64,000 nt of DNA from Myxococcales bacterium (lineage in GTDB: Bacteria; Myxococcota_A; Bradymonadia; Bradymonadales; GCA-2716585): NCBI GenBank assembly GCA_002716585.1, contig PBBL01000047.1, positions 62,001 through 126,000 on the forward strand, written 5' to 3'. The position numbers were made by a program, and so were the translations under genes. Positions 27,971 through 34,700 of this stretch are shown one piece after another. Below the pieces are notes generated by a model. It saw nothing but the letters and a program-made list of their open reading frames with translations. It did no database searches and was not told the origin of the DNA. How positions within the stretch are numbered: position 1 is the first letter of the stretch; each line of letters begins with the position of its first letter.

Positions 27971-30250
27971 TCAATGGATCCGCTCAACCGCGCGGATCGC
28001 CTTGTCGCGCACCACCTCATCCTGATCTTCAAGCAGCTCGATGAGCAGCGCCAACGACTCCGAGCGCCCCAGCTCGCCCAGCGCGTCACAGGCGTACTGC
28101 CGTACCGTTGAGCGCTCGTGGGTCAGGAGCCCGTGGAGCACGCCCAGGGCGCGCTCGTCGCGAATCTGGCCCAGAGACTTGATGGCGCGGAGCATCGCGC
28201 TGTCCTCGCGCTCGATCAGGGCGATCAGGTGGGGCACGGCGCGGCGAATGCGCAGCACCCCGGCGGCCATCGCGGCCTGCTCGCGGACGTCGGTCGCCCG
28301 ATCGCTCAAGCCACGGACCACGACGCGGCGCGACTCCAGAGTGTTGAAGTGGTGCATCGCCCGCATCACCTCCGCCCGCAGCCCTGCGCGCGGGTCGGAC
28401 GACAGGCGCGCCAGCGTCGCCACGACGTCGGGATCCCCGCTCGCGGCGAGGATCTGGACGTACTGCTTGAGCAGCGTGTCACCGTAGGTCGTGCTCGGGC
28501 GCTGGGCCAGGTGGGCGTGGATCGCCGCGACCGCGTCGCTTGAGTTCGCCTTCAGCGCGCGGTGGGCGAAGAACGACGGCAGCGTGTTCTCGTGCTCCTC
28601 CATGATCGTCATCAACTTCTCAACGCCCGCCGGGCCACAGGCCGCCATCAGGTGCGCGGCGCGTTGCCCCTGCTTCGGGTTGCGGTCCTGAAGGCGCTCC
28701 TCCAGGAGCGGCAGGAGCGCGTCGGCCTGATCGTGGCCCACGCGGCGCAGCATGCGCTCGGCTTCCGCGACCACGTCCGCGGAGCCTTGATCGTCCAGCA
28801 GCGACACCAGCGTCTCCAGCGCGCCCTCGCCCTGGCGCCCGAGCGCGCGCACCGAAGCCAGCCGGATGCGGGCGTTGTCGTCGTTGGCCAGCTCCTTGAG
28901 GGTCGTCAGCGTGGTGTCGCTGCGCCACGACGAGAGCGCCTCGGCGGCGGCGAGCCGAACCGTCGCGTCGCTGTCGCGGGTGCCGCCGAGCACGAACGGC
29001 TCCCCTTGCGCATGCCGCGCGACGCCGAGGCTGCGGAGCAGCTGGGCCCTCACCGCGGGGCTGGGGTCGCGCGAGAGCGTTCGGATGGAGGGCATCACCT
29101 CGTGGTCGCTCCAGAACTGGACGGCCTGGGCGACGTGGAGGCGAACCTGCGGGGAGCGGTTGAAGGCGAGCCGGTTGAGGGTCCTGGCGCCCAGCTCCCC
29201 AAGGTGCGCGAACCCGGGCATGGCCGCGAGCGCCCACTCCGGACCGCGGAGCATCGCGTCCTCAAGGGTCGCGAGCCCGTCGGGGTGACCTGTCGCGGCG
29301 AGGCTCCCGACCACGGCGGGGCCGATCGCGTCGCGCCACGCGGGGTGGTGGTACAGCTGGATGGCGATCTCCGCGCCGCGCGTGGCGCGCATCCGGGACA
29401 GGTAGCGCAGCCCGGCTTGAATGAACTCGACCTCATCTGGGTCTCTCCAGGCGCCGTCTGTCTTGAAGGTCGCGGTGAGCGCCTCGGCGACTGGCTCCAA
29501 CGCGTTCGTCGCCCGGGTGCCGATGAGCGCGCGGGCCGCCCCGGCCCTCGTGGCGGCGTCTGTGTCGGCGAGGGCGAGCGTCAGCCAGGTGATGGCCGGG
29601 TTGCCGATCGCCTCCAGGCGAGCGATCGCCTCATCGCGGCGGGTCCGATCGCGGAGCGCCTCGATCTGGGTCTGGATCTCCTGTCGCAGCTCGGGCTTGA
29701 GGGCGAAGATGTCGCTCGGCTCGAACACCATCAGCTCACCGAGCGCCAACGGCCCCGAGCGACCCCAGGTGTCCTCGACGGTGAGGCGGACGCGCGAGGT
29801 GATCAGCGCCTGGGGGAAGTCCAACGTCGTCAGCGCCTGCGCGTCGGTGAGGGTGTACGTCGCCGAGCCGCCGTCCCAGGTGATCGTCAGACGTCGGATG
29901 CGGCGGGTGCGCTCAAGCCGGGAGTCGTTGGCGATCGGCATGAGCTGCATCCGGGTCACGTAGCGCACCGTGGAGAAGCGGATCTCGATCCACGCCCCCT
30001 CGGGGTGATCGCTCCCCCAGGTGCTCCAGAGCCGACCGTCGGTCAGGGCGCTCGCGGTGAACAGCGGCAGCCCCTTGTAGAGCATCTCGGAGGTGTCGCT
30101 GACGATCACCTGGGTGACGTCGGGCTCGGTGAGCTTGCGAAGCTCGAACGGAGAGCCTTCGCCGACCTCCTCGGCCATGAGGGCCCCGCAGGGGAGGGCG
30201 CAGATCGCTGAAACCACACACAGCGATATGAAAACAGGGTGTTGTCGCAT
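27971..30250 (-). CDS. Exported discoidin-like / HEAT-repeat protein
   Basis: The 759-aa protein starts at ATG 30250, which follows an exceptionally complete Shine-Dalgarno (AAGGAGGTCACC); an upstream start would hide the signal peptide 'RQHPVFISLCVVSAICALPCGALMA' (split here for length). Residues about 40-175 look like an F5/8-type discoidin or galactose-binding sandwich ('LTDGRLWSTWGSDHPEGAWI' ... 'ITSRVRLTVEDTWG'). From about 195 to the end are ~15 HEAT/armadillo-type helical repeats ('VRLAAAEALSSW', 'IRLASVRALGRQG', 'VRQYACDALGELG'). It probably acts as a periplasmic binding scaffold. No membrane anchor is seen. Confidence 0.8.
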   Translation of the reverse strand: MRQHPVFISLCVVSAICALPCGALMAEEVGEGSPFELRKLTEPDVTQVIVSDTSEMLYKGLPLFTASALTDGRLWSTWGSDHPEGAWIEIRFSTVRYVTRMQLMPIANDSRLERTRRIRRLTITWDGGSATYTLTDAQALTTLDFPQALITSRVRLTVEDTWGRSGPLALGELMVFEPSDIFALKPELRQEIQTQIEALRDRTRRDEAIARLEAIGNPAITWLTLALADTDAATRAGAARALIGTRATNALEPVAEALTATFKTDGAWRDPDEVEFIQAGLRYLSRMRATRGAEIAIQLYHHPAWRDAIGPAVVGSLAATGHPDGLATLEDAMLRGPEWALAAMPGFAHLGELGARTLNRLAFNRSPQVRLHVAQAVQFWSDHEVMPSIRTLSRDPSPAVRAQLLRSLGVARHAQGEPFVLGGTRDSDATVRLAAAEALSSWRSDTTLTTLKELANDDNARIRLASVRALGRQGEGALETLVSLLDDQGSADVVAEAERMLRRVGHDQADALLPLLEERLQDRNPKQGQRAAHLMAACGPAGVEKLMTIMEEHENTLPSFFAHRALKANSSDAVAAIHAHLAQRPSTTYGDTLLKQYVQILAASGDPDVVATLARLSSDPRAGLRAEVMRAMHHFNTLESRRVVVRGLSDRATDVREQAAMAAGVLRIRRAVPHLIALIEREDSAMLRAIKSLGQIRDERALGVLHGLLTHERSTVRQYACDALGELGRSESLALLIELLEDQDEVVRDKAIRAVERIH

Positions 30251-30295
30251 GGTGACCTCCTTGGAGGATCGAGCGCCCTGAAAACCGGGCTGTTG

Positions 30296-30325
30296 TTTAT
30301 CGGCGGGGGGGGGGGAGGGCTTGAA
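30296..30325 (-). promoter_or_regulatory. Weak promoter candidate containing an 11-G tract in its spacer
   Basis: On the minus strand TTCAAG (30325-30320) and GATAAA (30301-30296) are 18 bp apart, and the spacer holds a run of eleven C (G on the plus strand, 30305-30315). The hexamers match poorly, so the promoter call is tentative; the homopolymer is certain. Confidence 0.3.
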
Positions 30326-30373
30326 CTTTTGTGTTCCGAGGGGCGAGGTGGGGTGATATGGAATCAACCCCGA

Positions 30374-30403
30374 TTGACGGGACGTTCCCAGGCTTGCTAG
30401 TGT
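30374..30403 (+). promoter_or_regulatory. Promoter of bamD
   Basis: TTGACG, an 18-bp spacer and TAGTGT lie 55 bp upstream of the bamD ATG. The arrangement is the same as at dnaG. Confidence 0.5.
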
Positions 30404-30458
30404 GCGCCGTTGAGCGTGCCAGGAGGACGCGAGTCTGAAGGTGCATGGAGGAGTGTGG

Positions 30459-31475
30459 ATGCAGAAGGTTGATGAGAGCCAGGCGAGGGGGCGAGGCCCC
30501 AGGGCGCGGCGGCTCCTTGTGTGGTGGGCCGCGCTGATGATGGCGCTCGCCGGGGTCGCGGCGGGCTGCGCCTCGCGACCGAAGCCAGCCGAGGGCGATT
30601 ACGCCGGTCAGGCCAAGTACGCCTACGAAGAGGCGATGGACCGCTTCGAGAGCTCCGATTACCTGGAGGCGCTCAAGCGCTTCAACTTCGTGCGCACCAA
30701 GTTCTTCTACAGCAAGTACGCCGCGCTGGCGTCGCTGCGCATCGGCGACGTCTACTTCGATCAGGACAAGATGCCCGAGGCGATCGAGGCCTACCGCCGC
30801 TTCGTGCAGAGCCACCCGACCCACCCGGACGTCCCCTACGCCCGGTACCGCTCGGGGCTGGCCTACTACGAGCAGCTGCCGGGGGACTGGTTCTTCATGC
30901 CGCCTGCCTACGAGAAGGATCTGGCGAGCACCGAGGAGGCGGAGAAGGAGCTTCAGCGCTTTCTGGAGCTGCATCCGAACAGCCAGTACGCCGAGGACGC
31001 CGCCGAGAAGCTCAAGACGGTGCGTCAGCGGCTGGCGGACCACGAGTTCTACGTCGCGACCTTCTACATCAAGCGCGAGGAGCCCCGCGCCGCGGCGCGG
31101 CGGCTCAACGAGCTGGTGAATCGCTTCCCCGGGCTGGGCTTTGATCAGGAGGCGCTGTTTCTGCTCGGCAAGGCGTACCTGCAGCTGAGCGACGTGGGCA
31201 AGGCGGTGGAGACCTGGGGCTCCCTCATCGAGCGGTTCCCCGAGCACAGCCTGGCGCTCAAGGCCGACAGCTACATGCGCGCCCACGGGCTCACGCAGAC
31301 GCTGGAGGCGCAGCGGCGCGCGGAGGCCGCCCGCCTCGACGCCCAGAAGGTGAGCGTTGAAGCCCTGGGGGACGGTGACGAGGCGGGCGAGGTGGACACC
31401 GAAGCGCTCGAAGCGCTCCCCGACCCCGAAGAGATCCCCACCCGGTTGGAGATGCCATCGTTGGGGAGCCCGTGA
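30459..31475 (+). CDS. bamD: Outer-membrane assembly lipoprotein BamD (YfiO)
   Basis: The 338-aa lipoprotein (lipobox LAGVAAGC) has TPR-like repeats of the BamD/YfiO family: 'YAYEEAMDRFESSDYLEALKRF', 'ASLRIGDVYFDQDKMPEAIEAYRRFVQSHPTHPDVPYA' region, 'AEKELQRFLELHPNSQYAEDA', 'AARRLNELVNRFPG', 'VETWGSLIERFPEHSLA'. BamD is the essential scaffold of the beta-barrel assembly complex on the inner face of the outer membrane. ATG 30459 with GGAGGAG upstream is chosen over GTG 30441. The ~70-residue acidic C-terminal extension is longer than in E. coli. Confidence 0.88.
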   Translation: MQKVDESQARGRGPRARRLLVWWAALMMALAGVAAGCASRPKPAEGDYAGQAKYAYEEAMDRFESSDYLEALKRFNFVRTKFFYSKYAALASLRIGDVYFDQDKMPEAIEAYRRFVQSHPTHPDVPYARYRSGLAYYEQLPGDWFFMPPAYEKDLASTEEAEKELQRFLELHPNSQYAEDAAEKLKTVRQRLADHEFYVATFYIKREEPRAAARRLNELVNRFPGLGFDQEALFLLGKAYLQLSDVGKAVETWGSLIERFPEHSLALKADSYMRAHGLTQTLEAQRRAEAARLDAQKVSVEALGDGDEAGEVDTEALEALPDPEEIPTRLEMPSLGSP

Positions 31476-31499
31476 CCTGCCGCTGATCTTGGAGGAGCC

Positions 31500-32504
31500 A
31501 TGACATCCCTCGCCGATCTCAAGGACCAGCGCGAATCGCTCCTCGACACCTTCCTCAAACATCACCCACATCAGGTCGCCGAGCTTCGCCGCGATCTTCA
31601 GGACGCTCCGGCGCGCGCTTGGCTGGACGCCTTCGTGGACGGGAGCCTGCCTGAGGGTGGGGTGGCCCGAGCGGGTTACGAGGCGGCGACGCGTGGGTTG
31701 GAGGGGCTGATCGACCTGGCCAAGGAGCCCGAGCGCGCGCGGCTCCTCGCGGCGCTGCAGGCGAGGGCGGCGCGCCTGGCGCTGAGTCAGGTGGAGCGGC
31801 ACGAGCAGCGCGCGCAGGAGCGCGCGCACCTGATGAACGTCACCAGCCACGACCTGCGCTCGTCGATGGTGACGATCCAGGGTTACGTGGACATGACCCT
31901 CCAGGAGGTCCTCGGGCCGCTGACCGGCGAGCAGCGGAGCGGGCTGCGGGTGGCGCTGCGCAACTCGCGGGAGCTGGCCGAGCGGCTGGAGACGCTGCTG
32001 GACTTCACGCGCCTGGAGCAGCGCCGCTTGAAGCTCAACGTCTCGGAGGTGCTGTTGTCCTCGGTGCTGGACGGCGTGGAGGAGCGGTTTCGGGAGCGGG
32101 CCGAGCGTCGGGGGCTGGTGTTCGAGGTGGATGAGGACGGGGTGCCCGAGGGGCTCTCGCTTCATATGGACGCCGAGCGGCTGACGAGGGCGATCGGGTT
32201 GCTGGTTGAGAACGCCATCCGTTACACCGCGCAGGGCCGGGTTCGGCTGGAGGCTCGCTTGACGGACGCCTCGGACGCGGTCCTCATCGTCGTGCGGGAC
32301 ACCGGGCGGGGGATCGCGCCCGAGGCGCTGGGGCGGGTCCGTGAGCCCTTCTTCCGCGGGGACCCCGACGCTCGAACGGCGGGGGTTGGGCTGACGCTGA
32401 GCGACGCGCTGCTCCAGGCGCACGGCGCCTCGATGTCCATCGTCAGCCCTGGGCGACAGCAGGGGTGTGTGGTGACGATTCGGCTCCCGTTGGGTCGCGC
32501 GTGA
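31500..32504 (+). CDS. Soluble sensor histidine kinase
   Basis: The 334-aa protein has no membrane helix. Residues 1-100 form a helical sensory region. The HisKA domain has the phospho-accepting His117 in 'VTSHDLRSSMVTIQGYVDM'. The HATPase domain shows N box 'GLLVENAIRYT', G1 'VRDTGRGIAPE', F box 'REPFFRG' and G2 'TAGVGLTLS'. GGAGGAGCC immediately precedes the ATG. It is 24 bp after bamD and likely co-transcribed. No response regulator gene is adjacent, so it is an orphan kinase. Confidence 0.92.
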   Translation: MTSLADLKDQRESLLDTFLKHHPHQVAELRRDLQDAPARAWLDAFVDGSLPEGGVARAGYEAATRGLEGLIDLAKEPERARLLAALQARAARLALSQVERHEQRAQERAHLMNVTSHDLRSSMVTIQGYVDMTLQEVLGPLTGEQRSGLRVALRNSRELAERLETLLDFTRLEQRRLKLNVSEVLLSSVLDGVEERFRERAERRGLVFEVDEDGVPEGLSLHMDAERLTRAIGLLVENAIRYTAQGRVRLEARLTDASDAVLIVVRDTGRGIAPEALGRVREPFFRGDPDARTAGVGLTLSDALLQAHGASMSIVSPGRQQGCVVTIRLPLGRA

Positions 32505-32523
32505 CCGTCGTGGCGTACTTTGC

Positions 32524-32552
32524 TTGATGCGCGCGATCGTCTGGGGCATGAT
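32524..32552 (+). promoter_or_regulatory. Candidate promoter of the Gfo/Idh-like gene
   Basis: TTGATG, a 17-bp spacer and CATGAT lie 80 bp upstream of the ATG at 32632. A small perfect hairpin GCCCGA-A-TCGGGC (32593-32605) is in the leader. Confidence 0.4.
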
Positions 32553-32631
32553 GGCACCCTGATCGACTGCACTGGCCACAATCCAAGGGGCGGCCCGAAT
32601 CGGGCTTGTGCGTTGCCGAAAGGGGAAGCTC

Positions 32632-33705
32632 ATGACCAGGGTTCAGGTTGCTATCGTTGGAGCGGGGCAGATCGCCAGCTTGCATGCGAAGGGCTACGAA
32701 GAAGACGAGCGCGCCGAGATCCGAGCGGTCTGTGATGAGCGCGAAGACGTCGCGATCGAGCACGCGCTCAAGTGGAAGGCTCAGGACTACTACCTGAGCT
32801 ACAAGGATCTGCTCCGCGACCCGGCGATCCACGCGGTGTCGATCCTGACGCCCAACTACATGCACGCGTCGTGCGTCATGGAGGCGCTGCGGGCCGGGAA
32901 GCACGTCCACGTCGCGCGCCCGATCGCGCTGACGCTGGCCGAGGCCGATCAGATCATCGGTGAGGCGCGCCGCCGCAACCTGGTCGCGGAGGTGGCGGAG
33001 CCGCTCTTCTTCCACGCGCCGCTGCGCGAAGCGCGCGGTTACCTGGAGGGCGGCGAGGTGGGTGACCCGGTGGGGGTGCGGATCAAGATCTGCGTGGGCG
33101 CCCCGGAGGGCGGGTGGTCGATCCGCCCCGAGAGCTGGCTGTGGCGCTTCGACCCTCAAAAGAGCGGTGGGGGCCCCTTCCTGTTCGACTCCACCTATGG
33201 GGCGCTGGTGGCGGCGAGCTTTATGTTGGGGCGCCTGGAGTTGATCCAGGCATGGATTGGGCGCACGGAGATCTACCCGGGCTATTACGTGGACGCGCCG
33301 GCGACCATGATGTGGCGCCACGGGCGCGGCTGCATGGGGAGCCTGGAGCTGACCTACTCGCCCGAGATGTACATCAAGAGCGAGACCTACCCGACCGAGA
33401 CCTCGCTGGAGCTGACCGGGACCCGCGGCATGCTGTGGGTGCGGCTGTCGCCGGGTCAGATGAGCTCGCGGGCGCCGCTTGAGATGTACCGGGACGGTCG
33501 GGTGTTCTCGTTCAACGAGCTGGACGGGTCCTGGGAGAAGGGCTTCGAGCGCTCCATCCGCAACTTCGTCTCCGCGATCCTGGGCGAGTCCCAGCCCGCC
33601 TGCTCCGCCGAGCTGGCGCGCCGTCACCTTGAGATGGCGCTCGCGGCCCGCGACTCCAGCCTCGCGCAGCGCGTCCAGCGCATCGGCGGCTCACAGCAGT
33701 CCTAG
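32632..33705 (+). CDS. Gfo/Idh/MocA-fold oxidoreductase lacking the catalytic motif
   Basis: The 357-aa protein has an N-terminal Rossmann domain ('VAIVGAGQIASLHAKGY') and the C-terminal Gfo/Idh/MocA alpha/beta domain. In active members the sugar-oxidising Lys lies in an E-K-P motif; here the site reads H-V-A-R-P (Arg96). The usual D-x3-H motif reads D186-S-T-Y-G with no His. NAD binding looks possible but classical dehydrogenase chemistry is doubtful. The start is ATG 32632 with AGGGGAAG upstream. No sugar-metabolism genes are nearby, so the substrate cannot be inferred. Confidence 0.8.
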   Translation: MTRVQVAIVGAGQIASLHAKGYEEDERAEIRAVCDEREDVAIEHALKWKAQDYYLSYKDLLRDPAIHAVSILTPNYMHASCVMEALRAGKHVHVARPIALTLAEADQIIGEARRRNLVAEVAEPLFFHAPLREARGYLEGGEVGDPVGVRIKICVGAPEGGWSIRPESWLWRFDPQKSGGGPFLFDSTYGALVAASFMLGRLELIQAWIGRTEIYPGYYVDAPATMMWRHGRGCMGSLELTYSPEMYIKSETYPTETSLELTGTRGMLWVRLSPGQMSSRAPLEMYRDGRVFSFNELDGSWEKGFERSIRNFVSAILGESQPACSAELARRHLEMALAARDSSLAQRVQRIGGSQQS

Positions 33706-33720
33706 CACACCCGCCGCGCC

Positions 33721-34275
33721 TCACTCCTCTTTGGTCTCTTTGTCCCCTTTGGGCTCAAGCGGCAGGGCGCCGTCGAACAGCGCCGTGAACTCGCCGCCGT
33801 CGGTGGTGATCGTCAGGGTCTTCGGGACGAGATCGCGCGGGGCGAAGGCGCCGGGGGGTGGGGTGGGGGAGAGCGACTTCCAGCCGCCGACCCTCGGGGT
33901 GTGGGGTATATAGTTGTTGTAGACGAAGTCCTTGACCAGGAACCGATCGCTGCTGTTGGCCGGCAGCGGCTTGGGAGCGACGAAGGTGTACGCGCCGTTG
34001 AGCTGCATGGTCAGGCCGTTCCAGTCGGAGGAGCTGCGGTTCTGTATGAGGAACCACTGCTCGTTGGTGACCGGGACGACGTTGCGCTCGATGTGGGCGC
34101 CGAGGTTGTTGCTGACGCCCCCGCCGCCGCCCGAGAAGGCGAAGACGAGCGTGAGCAGCGCCGACACCGCGTAGGCGACCATCGCCAGCAGCTTCTCGCG
34201 GCGGTAGCGCCCATCGGGGTCGATGGACTCGGCCACGTTGTCCAGAATGTCGAGGGCCTGCTCGAGCACAGCCAT
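33721..34275 (-). CDS. Unknown single-pass membrane protein
   Basis: The 184-aa protein has a cytoplasmic N-terminal helix (AVLEQALDILDNVAESIDPDG), one membrane helix (LLAMVAYAVSALLTLVFAF) and Gly-rich residues. A ~110-residue extracytoplasmic beta-rich domain with 'NEQWFLIQNRSSSDWNGLTMQLN' (split for length) looks like a small beta-sandwich. It ends in a Lys/Glu tail. ATG 34275 is chosen because AGGGAAC precedes it. The family is not recognised. It converges on the Gfo/Idh gene with a 15-bp gap. Confidence 0.6.
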   Translation of the reverse strand: MAVLEQALDILDNVAESIDPDGRYRREKLLAMVAYAVSALLTLVFAFSGGGGGVSNNLGAHIERNVVPVTNEQWFLIQNRSSSDWNGLTMQLNGAYTFVAPKPLPANSSDRFLVKDFVYNNYIPHTPRVGGWKSLSPTPPPGAFAPRDLVPKTLTITTDGGEFTALFDGALPLEPKGDKETKEE

Positions 34276-34700
34276 GGTGTTCCCTGAAGTGACGAGCTGT
34301 GTTGGCGGATACCTGCGTCGAGGACATAGTAAGGCTTTGGGGGTGAGGAATCCAGCCATCCGTGGGTCAACCCTCCCGTGGCTCGGCAGCGAGGGCTTGG
34401 TCGTGGGCGCGGACGTCGTATTCTTGTGGACGGTGGGGGTGGCGTGGTAAGGTCTCTGCGCCTGAAAACCTCTTTGGGCACAGGACCACTCGACCTACCT
34501 ACGCGACGTGAGCTGTGGTTCAAAGGAATCACGGAGGCGCCAGGCCGGGTTCCCCAGGAGGTGTCTCGCCCGAGGCTTTCTGAGGCTCACCATGTGCCAG
34601 AACGTCTCAGGTGAAGCGTTAAAGAGGCGATTCTCCGCACTGAGCGACGAGAGCAGGTGCTCTCCGCCTCAAGGCTTCGACGTTCCAGCTGAGGCAGCGC
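34276..34700. other. Intergenic region between divergent genes
   Basis: The stretch is 425 bp with no convincing gene. A possible plus-strand promoter (TTGTGG, 18 bp, TAAGGT) is at 34424-34453. The remaining ~250 bp before the AgmX-like gene would be an unusually long leader; I see no strong hairpin in it. The minus-strand promoter for the gene ending at 33721 was not identified. Confidence 0.5.
34424..34453 (+). promoter_or_regulatory. Possible promoter of the AgmX/GltJ-like gene
   Basis: TTGTGG, an 18-bp spacer and TAAGGT (34448-34453) are present. It is about 250 bp from the ATG, so another promoter may exist closer. Confidence 0.3.

Noticed and set aside
30297-32633. A 778-codon minus-strand frame across bamD and the kinase
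   Set aside because: It spans two well-supported plus-strand genes and is Arg/Pro/Leu low complexity.
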